Positions 9,560 through 18,639 of a stretch of DNA of 34,716 bases are shown piece by piece. The notes under the pieces were generated by a model. It was not told the origin of the DNA. It worked only from the letters and a program-made list of their open reading frames with translations, and did not search any database. How positions within the stretch are numbered: the stretch's first letter is position 1; each line of letters starts with the position of its first letter. The position numbers and the translations under genes were made by a program. Origin of the DNA: Sphingomonas sp. (lineage in GTDB: Bacteria > Pseudomonadota > Alphaproteobacteria > Sphingomonadales > Sphingomonadaceae); contig NZ_JAGHZV010000026.1 in assembly GCF_017745215.1 (NCBI RefSeq), forward strand, positions 1-34,716. Reading direction: 5' to 3'.

Positions 9560-9664
9560 TGAAATCCCCCTCGAATCCGGCGGCTTGCTGGTCTGGCGAC
9601 TGTGCGGCGCGGGCGGCGGCGGGTCAACCGCGCAGGGCTGGCCGGGGGAAGCGTTTCGCGGCAT

Positions 9665-9676
9665 GATAGCGCTAAC
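9665..9676. promoter_or_regulatory. LacI-type operator-like palindrome upstream of DUF1080 gene
   Basis: GATAGCGCTAAC differs at one position from the perfect palindrome GTTAGCGCTAAC found before the TonB receptor gene. It stands 17 bases before the DUF1080 start codon, a position where a bound repressor would block transcription or elongation. Palindromes with a central CG pair are typical for LacI/GalR-family proteins. Confidence 0.6.
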
Positions 9677-9693
9677 GAACGAGGAGAGGGGCG

Positions 9694-10629
9694 ATGCGGA
9701 TCGGCGTGGCGGTGGCAGCGTGCGTGCTGGTGGGGACGGGCACGGCGGAGGCGCAGCAGCTCAGTCCCGAGCAGGCGGCGCTGATCGAGGGCGATCCGGC
9801 CGCGGCGCCGCAGCGGCTCGAACTGCGCGACTTGCCCAAGGCGACCGGGCCTGCGGACGACCTGTTCAACGGGCGCAACCTCGCGGGCTGGCTGCCCTGG
9901 CTGGGCTTTGCCGACACGTCGGTAACCTTCCGCTCGAACCCCGGCGCCGAGCCGCTGGGCACGCGCGCCGACTGGCGGCGGATCTTCTCGGTGGAGCAGG
10001 TCGACGGCGGACCGGTGATCAAGGCCGGGGGCAACTATTGGGGCAGCCTCGCGAGCACCGGCGACTATGGCGACTTCCACCTGAGCCTCGAATATCGCTG
10101 GGGTGCCGAGGAGCCCGGACGCGCGCGAAACAACGGCGTGGTGTACCTCTCGCATGGGGCGCCGGGCGCGGCATTCGGGACCTGGATGACGGGGATGGAG
10201 TTCCAGCTCGAGCACGGCTCGAACGGCATGGCGATCCCGATGGGCCGCTCGATGCGCGCGGGCGCGACGATCGCCCAGGACAGGACCGTCCGCTACCCTT
10301 TCCGCGTCTATCGGCTCGGCGGCAGGGCGATCGACCTCGCCAACGTCAACCCGGCCTATAGCGTCGAGCATGCCAGCGACGCCGAGAAGCCCGCGGGGGA
10401 GTGGAACCGGATCGACCTCTATGTCGTCGGCAACCGCGCGATCCATGTCGTCAACGGCGTGCCCGTGATGATGCTGACCGACATTGCCGAGATCGGCCCC
10501 GACGGGAAGCGCACCCCCGTCACCAAGGGGCACATCCAGCTCCAGGCCGAGGGCGGAGTCACCTATTTCCGCAACATCCGGATCGAGCCGATCAAGCGGC
10601 TGCCGCGTCTCGTCGCGGTGAATCCCTAG
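9694..10629 (+). CDS. DUF1080 (3-keto-disaccharide hydrolase-like) secreted protein
   Basis: 311 residues with a signal peptide (cleavage probably TAEA-Q near residue 20). The DUF1080 fold, a concanavalin-like beta sandwich, starts with ADDLFNGRNLAGWLPWLG (about residues 53-72) and includes GGNYWGSLASTGDYGDFHLS, RNNGVVYLSH and the closing HIQLQAEGGVTYFRNIRI phrase typical of the family. Some members hydrolyse 3-keto-glycosides made from disaccharides and plant glycosides; others are uncharacterised, so substrate is inferred. A GAGGAGAGGGG ribosome site precedes the ATG, and an operator-like palindrome lies upstream, pointing to sugar-responsive control. Confidence 0.88.
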   Translation: MRIGVAVAACVLVGTGTAEAQQLSPEQAALIEGDPAAAPQRLELRDLPKATGPADDLFNGRNLAGWLPWLGFADTSVTFRSNPGAEPLGTRADWRRIFSVEQVDGGPVIKAGGNYWGSLASTGDYGDFHLSLEYRWGAEEPGRARNNGVVYLSHGAPGAAFGTWMTGMEFQLEHGSNGMAIPMGRSMRAGATIAQDRTVRYPFRVYRLGGRAIDLANVNPAYSVEHASDAEKPAGEWNRIDLYVVGNRAIHVVNGVPVMMLTDIAEIGPDGKRTPVTKGHIQLQAEGGVTYFRNIRIEPIKRLPRLVAVNP

Positions 10630-10688
10630 GGCGAAGTCCTTGCTGCCGGTTAACCAGGTTCAAACCATTCCGGACTAGCTCCCGGGCG

Positions 10689-11000
10689 GTGCGCGCGTTC
10701 GTCCAGCCCCTTCCGCTCGTTGCGAGTCAAATTGTGCTGGCCCTGGCCGGACTGGTGCTGCTCGCGCTGTGGCCGCCGGTCCGCGGGGCGATGATCGTGG
10801 TGCCGCTGAGCGGCCAGGCCGCCGACGCCGTGCTGGCGCTCGAGGGCGGCGCACGGCTGCTTGGCGAAGGGCCGCTGCCCGGCTCGCTGGTGGTGACGGG
10901 CAACCGCGTCAAGCTCGCCGCGGCGCTCAAGGGGCGTGCGCTGCTGCTCGCGGCGCCGGCGATGCTGTGCGGCGCGGCGGCGCGGCGGGGGAAGGCATGA
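10689..11000 (+). CDS. Small membrane protein of unknown function, coupled to the chemoreceptor gene
   Basis: About 103 residues from a GTG at 10689; GTG at 10734 is another possible start and no good ribosome site supports either. It has a hydrophobic N-terminal helix (SQIVLALAGLVLLALWPPV), a middle part IVVPLSGQAADAVLALEGGA, and a second hydrophobic stretch near the C-terminus (ALLLAAPAMLCGAAA). Its stop overlaps the following gene as ATGA, so the two are translated together. This suggests a role linked to the methyl-accepting protein, but no family is recognised. Confidence 0.6.
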   Translation: MRAFVQPLPLVASQIVLALAGLVLLALWPPVRGAMIVVPLSGQAADAVLALEGGARLLGEGPLPGSLVVTGNRVKLAAALKGRALLLAAPAMLCGAAARRGKA

Positions 11001-12529
11001 CGCGGATCCACGAACTCGACCAGCTCCGTGCCCGCGGCGTGCGCGTGATCGTCGCCTGCGCCTGGGCCTGGACCGCGGCGCTGCTCTTCATCGGCCTGTT
11101 CACGCGCGCCGACAATCTCGTCGCGGTGATCGCGATCGCCGGGATCGCCAACCTGCTCCCCACGCGCGTGGCGCTCGCGCACCGCCACGACGACGGCGCG
11201 CGGCTGCTCGCCGGCACGCTCGCCGCGATCCACCCGGCGCTGCTCGTCTATCTGTTCAACGGCCACGGCTGGCAGATGGACGCGCACATGTATTTCTTCG
11301 TCGCGATCGCGGCGCTGACCCTGCTCTGCGACTGGCGGCCGTTCGTGCTCGCCACGGGCCTGATCGCGGCGCACCATCTGCTGTTCGAGTTCCTCGCGCC
11401 CGAATGGGTGTTCACCGGATCGGGCAACCTCGGCCGCGTGGTCTTCCACGCCGTCGCGGTGATCCTCCAGTCGACCGTGCTCGGCTATCTCGCGGTCAAG
11501 CTGCGCGCGCTGATGGAGCGTCAGGCCGTCGCGCGCGCCGAAAGCGAAGCGCTCGCGCACGAAGCCGAGGCGCGCCGGGCCGAGGCCGTCGCCGCAGTCG
11601 CCGCCAGCCGTCAGGCCGAAGGACGCGCCGCCGACGCGCGCGCGCGCAACGACGCACTCGCCCGCGAAGCGACTGACGCGCGGCGCAAAGCGGTGCTCGA
11701 CTTCGCGCGCGGCTTCCAGGACACGATCGCCTCGACCGTCGACGCGGTCAGCCGCGCTTCGGAGGAGCTCCACGGCTTCGCGCGCGAGCTCAACATCCTC
11801 GCGCGCCGGGCGAGCGGCGATACCGCCCACAGCGCCGCCGCCGCGCAGCAGAGCTCGAGCCGCGCTGGCGAAGTCGCGGGGCGCATCCGCGAACTCTCGG
11901 CTTCGATCGGCGCGATCGCCGGCCAGATCGACCAGCAGGCGCGGCTTTCGAGCGACGCGCAGCAGGTCTCGGCCTCGGGCAACCAGGCGGTGCGCGCGCT
12001 CGCCGAGAGCACGCGCTCGATCGCGGGCTTCGCGGACTCGATCCAGGAGATCGCCTCGCACACCAACCTGCTCGCGCTCAATGCGACGATCGAAGCGGCG
12101 CGCGCGGGCGAGGTGGGCAAGGGCTTCACCGTCGTCGCCAAGGAAGTGAAGCAGCTCGCCGGCCAGACCTCGGGCGCGACGGGCGAGATCCGCATGCTCG
12201 CCGAATCGGTCGAGGACGGCGCCGACGTCGCGCAATCGGCGCTGAGCGGGGTGGCGGAGAGCGTCTCGGCGCTCGCCCAGGCGGCGCAGGCGATCCGCGG
12301 CGCGGTCGACATCCAGCGCTCGACGGTGGGCGCGATCGACGCCGCCGCCTCCGACGTGGCGGCGGGGATGGCGCGAATGGCGGACCGGCTCTCGGGGGTG
12401 GCCGGTGCCGTCGACGACACCGAGAAGCTCAGCGCGCGCGTGGCGGGCTCCGCGGCCGAGCTGGCCAAGGCGGCGCATGCGCTGCGCCATGCCGCGGACG
12501 GGTTCGTGGAGCGGCTTCAGGCGGCTTGA
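10997..12529 (+). CDS. Methyl-accepting chemotaxis protein with multi-pass membrane sensor
   Basis: 510 residues. The N-terminal ~165 residues form about six hydrophobic helices with only short loops, so there is no periplasmic ligand domain; the signal would be sensed in or near the membrane. A long Ala/Glu/Arg coiled coil follows (about 170-235). The signalling domain contains the conserved hairpin tip, IASHTNLLALNATIEAARAG and then EVGKGFTVVAKEVKQLAGQT, around residues 350-395, which contacts CheA and CheW. No HAMP domain is obvious. The start ATG overlaps the stop of the small membrane-protein gene. No che genes are adjacent, so it would feed a pathway encoded elsewhere. Confidence 0.92.
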   Translation: MTRIHELDQLRARGVRVIVACAWAWTAALLFIGLFTRADNLVAVIAIAGIANLLPTRVALAHRHDDGARLLAGTLAAIHPALLVYLFNGHGWQMDAHMYFFVAIAALTLLCDWRPFVLATGLIAAHHLLFEFLAPEWVFTGSGNLGRVVFHAVAVILQSTVLGYLAVKLRALMERQAVARAESEALAHEAEARRAEAVAAVAASRQAEGRAADARARNDALAREATDARRKAVLDFARGFQDTIASTVDAVSRASEELHGFARELNILARRASGDTAHSAAAAQQSSSRAGEVAGRIRELSASIGAIAGQIDQQARLSSDAQQVSASGNQAVRALAESTRSIAGFADSIQEIASHTNLLALNATIEAARAGEVGKGFTVVAKEVKQLAGQTSGATGEIRMLAESVEDGADVAQSALSGVAESVSALAQAAQAIRGAVDIQRSTVGAIDAAASDVAAGMARMADRLSGVAGAVDDTEKLSARVAGSAAELAKAAHALRHAADGFVERLQAA

Positions 12530-12534
12530 GCGGG

Positions 12535-13077
12535 CTACGGCGCCGAGCCGACGCAACCCTGACTTTGCTCACCACTCACCAAGATCCGACGTTCGATGAG
12601 CTGGCGCGAAAAGCGTCGCATCGCCGCGAGCCCGCGATTGATGGCGGCGCTGTCTACCTCGCTCTGGTCCGTTGCCTGATACTCGCGAAAGAAGAGCGCC
12701 TCCGCTTGCATCGCTTCGGCGCGGGTGCAGAATTCATCGCCGCCATTCCCGCCGACCACCATCGAATAGGAGAGCGTCAGTTGGCTTCCATCCGCGAGCC
12801 ATACGCCCCTCTGGGACAGGGGGAAGCAAGCAGTTCCGCTCGCAGGCCCGAGCGACACGCCGGTTGCGGCGCCGAACCGATCCCAGCACGCTGCCTTGGC
12901 GCCTCGGTTACGCGCGGCACGAGCGCATCTGCAAGCCGCTTCGGCGCGGGGCTGGAGCTCCCCGACCCGCAGTCTGGCGAGCCCCGCTGTCGGCGGATCG
13001 AGCAGCATCACCACGGGCACCCCGACCACCGCAACCCCGATCAGCGCGAGCCACAGATACAGCCAGATGCGAGCCAT
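12535..13077 (-). CDS. Membrane-anchored protein of unknown function
   Basis: 180 residues with one N-terminal membrane helix (MARIWLYLWLALIGVAVVGV, continuing to about residue 26) and a soluble part with six or more cysteines (ACRCARAARN, AACWDRF, TACFPL, EFCTRA, QGCVGS), probably disulfide-bonded outside the cytoplasm. No family recognised. It follows the GH43 gene after a 3-base gap and may be the last gene of the transporter-xylosidase operon. It is convergent with the chemoreceptor gene, whose stop lies only 5 bases away. Confidence 0.7.
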   Translation of the reverse strand: MARIWLYLWLALIGVAVVGVPVVMLLDPPTAGLARLRVGELQPRAEAACRCARAARNRGAKAACWDRFGAATGVSLGPASGTACFPLSQRGVWLADGSQLTLSYSMVVGGNGGDEFCTRAEAMQAEALFFREYQATDQSEVDSAAINRGLAAMRRFSRQLIERRILVSGEQSQGCVGSAP

Positions 13078-13080
13078 GCC

Positions 13081-14709
13081 CTATCCCCCCGGGGCGGGAT
13101 GATACTCGCGTTCACGATAGTCGAACCAGTCGAAATCGGCGTGCAGCGCCGCGCCTGAGGTGTCCTGGCAGGCCATCCCCACGAAGGCGCCGGTGAAGTT
13201 GGGCTGGCCCGGCGCGGTGGCTTCGTCGGAGAGGATCGAAGCGTCGAAGACTTCTGGGAGCCAGTTCCACGCGCCGCTGTCCACGCGCCAGGCGAAGCGG
13301 AGGCGCTCATAATCCACGTCGCAGCGCAGCTCGATCGGGCCTTCTGGGGTCGGCAACGGCGCGGTGAAGGCGTCGGCGACGGGGGAGTCGGGGAGAGCGG
13401 ACATCACGCGGAGGTGGCGGCCGTGCTCCTCGTCATGCGTGACGTGGAGGTAGTGGAACTTGGCGCTGTTGTAATAGGCGACCAGCCCCGCGGCCTGCTG
13501 GAAATGCTCGGGCGCATAGTCCATCGCGCAGGTGGCGGTGTAGCAGAAGGCCTGCTGGCGCCGCGCGACGAGCGACTGGGTGAACAGCGCGCCGATGCTC
13601 TCGCGGCCGTAGAGGCGGAGGTGGCCGGGGCGAGCGGCGAGGCTGAAGATCGCCTCGGGCTCGGGGGTGCGCAGCCACTGGAAGTCGATCGGCATCTCGG
13701 CGTCGTCGAAGTCGGCGCGGGCGGGAGTCTCGGGCCAGGGGTGCGGCGCCAGGCCGGGCGCGGATGCGCTCAGCATCGGCAGCCCGGAGCCGTCGAGCGT
13801 GTAGAGCCAGCCGTCGTCGCCCCAGCGCATCGGCTGGAGCGCCGTCTCGCGGCCGAGGATGCAGCGGCCGCGGTTCCTCAGGGGGCGGCCGCAGAGATAG
13901 GCGATGTACGTCTCGCCCGCCGCCGTCTCCACGAGGTCGGCGTGGCCCGCGCGCATCAGCGGCGCGTCGGGGCGAGTGCGGCTCGAGAGGATATAGGTGT
14001 CGGGGTGGAGCTCATAGGGCCCGAGCAGCTCGCGGCTGCGCGCCATCGTCACGGCGTGGTTCCAGCCGGTGCCGCCCTCGGCGGTGAGGAGATGGTAGAA
14101 GCCGCCGCGGCGATAGAGGTGCGGCGCTTCGGTCAGGCCGAGCGGGGTGCCCGCGAAGATGTTCACGCGCTCGCCGACGAGTCCGCGCGCCTCGGGCGAA
14201 TATTCCTGCGCGACGATCCCGGCGAAGCGGTTGCGGCCCGGGCGATGGTCCCACAGCATGTTGAGCAGCCACTTGCGCCCATCCTCGTCGTGGAACAGCG
14301 AGGGGTCGAAGCCACTGCTGTTGAGGTAGACGGGGTCGGACCACTCCCCGTCGATCGTGTCGCACGTGACGAGATAATTGTGGAAGTCGCGCAAGCTCGC
14401 GCCCGAGGCGCCGCCGACGCTGGTGCGGCCGTAGCGCTTCACGTCGGTGTAGATCAGGTGGAAGCGCTCGCCGTCGTGGCTGAGGCACGGTGCCCAGACG
14501 CCGCAGCTGTCCGGATCGCCGCGCATGTCGAGCTGGCCCTTGCGGACCAGCGGCCGCGTGAGCAGCCGCCAGTTCACCAGGTCGCGGCTGTGGTGGATCT
14601 GGACGCCGGGGAACCATTCGAAGGTCGAGGTGGCGATGTAATAGTCGTCGCCCACGCGGCAGATCGAGGGATCGGGATTGAACCCCGGCAGGATCGGGTT
14701 GCGGATCAT
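13081..14709 (-). CDS. Glycoside hydrolase family 43 (beta-xylosidase-type)
   Basis: 542 residues, cytoplasmic since no signal peptide is present. The five-bladed propeller starts at once with NPILPGFNPDPSICRVGDDY. The inverting catalytic residues are visible: base D13 in NPDPSI, pKa-setting D135 in SGFDPSLFHD and acid E194 in GLTEAPHLY. The C-terminal ~200 residues (AFCYTATCAMDY, AAGLVAYYNSAKFHYLHVTH) form the beta-sandwich typical of XynB-like xylosidases, which cut xylo-oligosaccharides or arabinosides from the non-reducing end. The start ATG overlaps the transporter stop as ATGA, so uptake and hydrolysis are translationally coupled. Exact substrate is inferred from the family. Confidence 0.93.
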   Translation of the reverse strand: MIRNPILPGFNPDPSICRVGDDYYIATSTFEWFPGVQIHHSRDLVNWRLLTRPLVRKGQLDMRGDPDSCGVWAPCLSHDGERFHLIYTDVKRYGRTSVGGASGASLRDFHNYLVTCDTIDGEWSDPVYLNSSGFDPSLFHDEDGRKWLLNMLWDHRPGRNRFAGIVAQEYSPEARGLVGERVNIFAGTPLGLTEAPHLYRRGGFYHLLTAEGGTGWNHAVTMARSRELLGPYELHPDTYILSSRTRPDAPLMRAGHADLVETAAGETYIAYLCGRPLRNRGRCILGRETALQPMRWGDDGWLYTLDGSGLPMLSASAPGLAPHPWPETPARADFDDAEMPIDFQWLRTPEPEAIFSLAARPGHLRLYGRESIGALFTQSLVARRQQAFCYTATCAMDYAPEHFQQAAGLVAYYNSAKFHYLHVTHDEEHGRHLRVMSALPDSPVADAFTAPLPTPEGPIELRCDVDYERLRFAWRVDSGAWNWLPEVFDASILSDEATAPGQPNFTGAFVGMACQDTSGAALHADFDWFDYREREYHPAPGG

Positions 14710-16157
14710 GCGGTCAGGGTCCTTCGGCTGCGCACGCGGACTTCGATGACGATGCCGAGCACGAGCAGCAGCACCCCGAATCCGAAGCCCACGTACCCCG
14801 CGATCCCCGCTGCGCCAATGCCCGCGACGCCGCCGAGATAGGCGACCGTCCCGCCGCCGAGCAGGATCGGGATGATCCCGCTCTCGCGCTCCGGCTTGCC
14901 GCCGGGCTTGCGCACCAGCGTCCAGAGCAGCGCGGCGGCGATCAGGTCGAGCACCGAGAGCGCGACGAAGAAGGGCGTATAGCCGATCTTGGTCACCAGC
15001 GCGCCGATCAGCAGCGTGAAGATCATCACGCCGAGGTTCGCCATCGTCCCCGCCATGCCCGCGACCGTGCCGATCTCGTTGCGCCGGAACAGGTCGCTGC
15101 CGAGCGTGAGGTTGGTGACCGACAGCGTCTGGTGCGCGAAGCCGCCGAGGCTCAGGAGGATCACTGCGGCCGTCGGACTCGTCACCGTGCCGACAAATGC
15201 CATGCTCGTCATCATCAGCGCCCCGAAGGTGAAGGTCCAGCGCCGCGCGTCGATCAGCTGGACGCCGCGCCGCTCGAGGAACAGCACCAGCGCCGGCCCG
15301 AACAGGCAGCCCAGGTCGGCGGCGACGAAGGGCACGATCACGGCGATCGCGAGCGACTTGAGGTCGAGCCCGCGCGCTTCGCTCAGGTAGAGCGGCAGCC
15401 AGAAGGTGAGCGTCGCCCAGGTCGGGTCGGCGAGGAAGCGCGGGATCGCGATCCCCCAGAAGTTGCGCCGGCCGAGCAGCGAGAGCACCGGCGGCTTCTC
15501 GCCGCTCCCCGCCTGGAGGTGCGCTTCCTGCCCGGATCGGATCGTCGCCAGCTCCTCGGGCGCGAGATCGGGATGCGAATCGGGCGTGCGATACCAGCGC
15601 AGCCACAGCAGCACCCAGAGCAGCGCCAGCAGCCCGGCGGCGTAGAAGGCCGCGCGCCAGCTCCACCAGACGATCGACACCGCGACCAGCGGTCCGGCGA
15701 GCGCGATCCCCGCCGAGGCGCCGAGATTATAGATCCCGCCCGCGAGCCCACGCTCCTTCGCCGGGAACCATTCGGAGACGACCTTGAGCCCGGCGGTATG
15801 CGCCGTCCCCTCGGCGAAACCCAAGGCCCCGCGCAGCGCCGCGAGCCCCTGCCAGTTGCCGACGAGCCCATGCGCGGCGATCAGCAGCCCCCAGCCGGTC
15901 GCGAAGATCGCCATGCCGGTGCGCAAGCCGATGCGGTCGAGGATGTACCCTACCACCGGCTGGAGCATGATGAAGGCCTGGAACACGCCGGTGACCCAGC
16001 TGTACTGCTCCTTGGTCATCGGCACGTCGGCCTTGAAGGCGTCGGTGGCGACTGCGACGCCCAGCGTCTGGCGGACGAGATAGTTGATGATCGTGCCGAG
16101 CATCACGATCACGATGATCCACCAGCGGAGCGCCCGCGTGCGTTGCCAGAAGCTCAA
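14706..16157 (-). CDS. MFS transporter (anion:cation symporter-like), probable sugar/uronate uptake
   Basis: 483 residues with about twelve membrane helices. The N-terminus RWWIIVIVMLGTIINYLVRQ, then RIGLRTGMAIFATGWG and GFAEGTAHTAGLKVVSEWFP, matches the ACS branch of MFS that includes hexuronate transporters. Proton-driven import of a sugar acid or oligosaccharide is likely, because the gene is coupled to a GH43 xylosidase. The start is a TTG at 16157, supported by GGGAGAGGG a few bases upstream and by the absence of a usable ATG before the first helix. A near-palindromic LacI-type operator lies 39 bases upstream, between this gene and the TetR gene. Confidence 0.88.
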   Translation of the reverse strand: MSFWQRTRALRWWIIVIVMLGTIINYLVRQTLGVAVATDAFKADVPMTKEQYSWVTGVFQAFIMLQPVVGYILDRIGLRTGMAIFATGWGLLIAAHGLVGNWQGLAALRGALGFAEGTAHTAGLKVVSEWFPAKERGLAGGIYNLGASAGIALAGPLVAVSIVWWSWRAAFYAAGLLALLWVLLWLRWYRTPDSHPDLAPEELATIRSGQEAHLQAGSGEKPPVLSLLGRRNFWGIAIPRFLADPTWATLTFWLPLYLSEARGLDLKSLAIAVIVPFVAADLGCLFGPALVLFLERRGVQLIDARRWTFTFGALMMTSMAFVGTVTSPTAAVILLSLGGFAHQTLSVTNLTLGSDLFRRNEIGTVAGMAGTMANLGVMIFTLLIGALVTKIGYTPFFVALSVLDLIAAALLWTLVRKPGGKPERESGIIPILLGGGTVAYLGGVAGIGAAGIAGYVGFGFGVLLLVLGIVIEVRVRSRRTLTA

Positions 16158-16195
16158 CTGCCCTCTCCCGCCGGCCGCGCGTCGGCGCGCTGCCT

Positions 16196-16207
16196 GTTAG
16201 CGATAAC
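16196..16207. promoter_or_regulatory. LacI-type operator-like palindrome upstream of MFS-GH43 operon
   Basis: GTTAGCGATAAC has one symmetry break relative to GTTAGCGCTAAC. It lies about 39 bases upstream of the transporter start on the minus strand, in the position of an operator near the transcription start. The neighbouring TetR gene reads in the same direction and ends at 16248. Confidence 0.6.
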
Positions 16208-16247
16208 GGTGGCGCGAAGCGGCGCGAAGGGCAAGGCTTGGTCCGAG

Positions 16248-16787
16248 TTATTCTGCCGGCTGGAGTGCCGATGTCAGCGCCGTGCCCGCACGGCAGATCG
16301 CCTCCGCCAGCACAGCGGGCGTGCACGGCGCCTCGGCCATCAGCCAGCTCCGCACCGGCCCGAGCGCGGCGTCGGCGAGCTGGCGCGCGGCGATGGGGAG
16401 GGGGATCGTCAGCGCCGCGCCGCGCGCCTCGAGCCGCTCGGCGACCATCTCGGCGAGCACGCGCACGACCTGCGCGTCCATCCGCCCGAGCAGCTCGCGG
16501 GCGCGCTGGCGGTTCTCCCAGAAATGCTCGAGCACCCAGGTGACCCGCGCGAGATCGCCCGCGCCCGCCGCGGCATCGGCGAGCGGTGCCATCGGGGTGC
16601 GCATCGCCTGGAGCATCAGCGCGTCGGCGCTGGCGAAATGCTCGTAGAAGGTCGAGCGGCCGACATCGGCTTCGGCGACGATGTCGTCGACCTTGATGTG
16701 GCGCTGGCGGCGGACGAGCATGAGGTGGTTGAACGCCGCGACCAGCGCCGATCGCGTCCGTGCCACTCGCCGGTCGAGCTTCGCCAT
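16248..16787 (-). CDS. TetR/AcrR-family transcriptional regulator
   Basis: 179 residues. The N-terminal helix-turn-helix is clear: RVARTRSALVAAFNHLMLVR, then KVDDIVAEADVGRSTFYEHF at about residues 32-51, ending in the STFYxHF recognition-helix signature. The rest is a helical ligand and dimer domain without a hint of the ligand. It lies upstream of the transporter gene on the same strand and is back to back with the membrane protein gene at 16913, so it may control either; its palindromic operator is not obvious in the 125-base gap. Confidence 0.9.
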   Translation of the reverse strand: MAKLDRRVARTRSALVAAFNHLMLVRRQRHIKVDDIVAEADVGRSTFYEHFASADALMLQAMRTPMAPLADAAAGAGDLARVTWVLEHFWENRQRARELLGRMDAQVVRVLAEMVAERLEARGAALTIPLPIAARQLADAALGPVRSWLMAEAPCTPAVLAEAICRAGTALTSALQPAE

Positions 16788-16912
16788 CGCCTCCGCTTTC
16801 CGGACTTTGCGGGGGTCGAGTCCGCTATCGGACTGGAGCCCCGCATTGCCGCTTCCGCTGTGCGCCCAAGCCGTACAGTCAGGGCGGGATCAGTCAATTC
16901 GCGGAGCGGGCA

Positions 16913-17551
16913 ATGGAAGAAACGGCGCGGTACGACGGGCTCGCGGGGCGCGTGCTCACGGGGTCGGCGCTGCTCTCGGTGCTGGTGATGGCGCACCATC
17001 CGACGAGCATGCATTCGGGGATCGGCGGGCCGGTGCACGCCGCGATGATCCTGCTGATCGGACTTTCGACCTATGGCCTGCTCCACATTGCGCTGCGCCG
17101 CGGGATCGGGCGACCGGCGATGCTTGCGGGCGCGATCGCCTGGGGCGTCGCGCTGTTGGGCGACATCGGCGCTGCGACGATCAACGGTTTCGCAGTGCCC
17201 GCGCTCGCCTCGCGCCTACCCACGGTGGGGCCGGACGTGTTCGCGCTCGCCTGGGAGTTCAACCAGGCGCTGGCGCGGCTCGGCGTGGTCGCGACCGGAG
17301 TGGCGTTCCTGCTCTGGGGGCATGGGCTGCTCCACTGGCAGGGCTGGCCCGCGAAGGCGCTCGGCGCACTCGGGCTCGCAGCAGGGCTGGTGCCGGTCGC
17401 GCTGCTCCTCGCCGGCGCGGTGCGGATGAACGTCGCCGGCGCGATCCTCGTCTATGCGCTCGAGTCCGCCTGGATGTTCGCGACGGGTGTGTACCTCTGG
17501 TCGGGCCGCTTCGCGAAGGATCTTGCTTTGAGCGCAAGCGGCGGGATGTGA
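16913..17551 (+). CDS. Integral membrane protein of unknown function
   Basis: 212 residues, mostly hydrophobic, with six or seven helices (for example GGPVHAAMILLIGLSTYGLL, VVATGVAFLLWGHGLL, ALGLAAGLVPVALLLAGAV). Histidines lie near the first helices (MAHHPTSMHSGIGG), but no metal-site motif is certain. The ATG at 16913 has GGAG 7 bases before it. It diverges from the TetR gene, a common arrangement for a regulator and its target, and is followed after 29 bases by ada. Function unknown. Confidence 0.75.
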   Translation: MEETARYDGLAGRVLTGSALLSVLVMAHHPTSMHSGIGGPVHAAMILLIGLSTYGLLHIALRRGIGRPAMLAGAIAWGVALLGDIGAATINGFAVPALASRLPTVGPDVFALAWEFNQALARLGVVATGVAFLLWGHGLLHWQGWPAKALGALGLAAGLVPVALLLAGAVRMNVAGAILVYALESAWMFATGVYLWSGRFAKDLALSASGGM

Positions 17552-17580
17552 GGCTCGCGGCGCCGGCCTATATCGGCGCC

Positions 17581-18639
17581 ATGAGCAACGCACCCAGAAC
17601 CGACGACGACGAGTGGGCTTGGGCCTGGGCCTCCTTCATGGCGCACGACCGCCATTCGGACGGCCGCTTCATCGTCGCCGTGACCACCACCGGCATCTAT
17701 TGCAAGCCGAGCTGTCCGGCGCGGCGGCCGAAGCGCGAGCATGTGCGCTTCTACGCCGACGCCGACGCCGCCCGCGGCGCCGGCTTCCGCGCGTGCCTGC
17801 GCTGCAAGCCCGACGAGGTCGGCCGCGATCGCATCGCCGTCGCCCGCGCGGTCGAGCTGATCGAAGCCGCCGAGGAAGGCATCGCGCTCGAGGAGCTCGC
17901 CGAGCGGGTCGGCTATGCCCCGCATCATTTCCACCGCCTCTTCAAGCGCGCGACCGGCGTGACGCCCGCGGCCTATGCCCGCGGCCTTCGCGCCCGCCGT
18001 GCCGCCGAGGCGCTACACCAGGAGGACAGCGTGACCGAAGCCATCTACGAGGCCGGCTATTCCGCGCCGAGCCGCTTCTACGAGACCGCCAATGCCCGCC
18101 TCGGCATGACGCCGAGCGTGTGGAAGCGCGGCGGCGCCGGCGTGACGATCCGCTGGACGATCGCCGACACGACGCTCGGGCCGCTGCTGATCGCCGCGAC
18201 CGACAAGGGGCTGTGCCGCGTCGCCTTCGACGAAGACGCGATCCAGCTCGCGCGGCGCTTCCCCGCCGCCGAGATCGTCCAGGGCGGGGCGGCGCTCGCG
18301 GCGCTCGCCGCGCGGGTGGTCGCCGAAGTCGAGACGCCGGGGCGCGATGCCGACCTGCCGGTCGACGTGCAGGGCACCGCCTTCCAGGAAGCGGTGTGGC
18401 AGGCGCTGCGCGCGATCCCGCCGGGCGAGACGCTGAGCTACGCGCAGCTCGCCGCGGCGGCGGGCAACCCCAATGCAGTGCGCGCGGCGGGGACGGCGTG
18501 CGGCGCCAACCACGTCTCGATCATCATCCCCTGCCACCGCGCGCAGCGATCGGACGGGAGCATGGGCGGCTATGCCTATGGGATCGACCGCAAGCTCGTG
18601 CTGCGCAAGCGCGAAGGGGTGAAGGAGCAGGGCGAATGA
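17581..18639 (+). CDS. ada: Bifunctional Ada: alkylated-DNA methyltransferase and transcriptional activator
   Basis: 352 residues, the normal Ada length. The N-terminal zinc domain has the four cysteines C41, C45, C72 and C75 (TTGIYCKPSCPARRPK and RACLRCKP); C41 accepts methyl from phosphotriesters and switches Ada into an activator. An AraC-type helix-turn-helix region follows (ALEELAERVGYAPHHFHRLF, then AIYEAGYSAPSRFYE). The C-terminal O6-methylguanine methyltransferase domain has its acceptor C318 in IIIPCHRAQR; the usual PCHRV is PCHRA here. It removes methyl groups from DNA irreversibly. Downstream, the DUF1203 gene overlaps as ATGA. An AlkA-like glycosylase is present about 6 kb away but not in this operon. 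Confidence 0.95.
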   Translation: MSNAPRTDDDEWAWAWASFMAHDRHSDGRFIVAVTTTGIYCKPSCPARRPKREHVRFYADADAARGAGFRACLRCKPDEVGRDRIAVARAVELIEAAEEGIALEELAERVGYAPHHFHRLFKRATGVTPAAYARGLRARRAAEALHQEDSVTEAIYEAGYSAPSRFYETANARLGMTPSVWKRGGAGVTIRWTIADTTLGPLLIAATDKGLCRVAFDEDAIQLARRFPAAEIVQGGAALAALAARVVAEVETPGRDADLPVDVQGTAFQEAVWQALRAIPPGETLSYAQLAAAAGNPNAVRAAGTACGANHVSIIIPCHRAQRSDGSMGGYAYGIDRKLVLRKREGVKEQGE

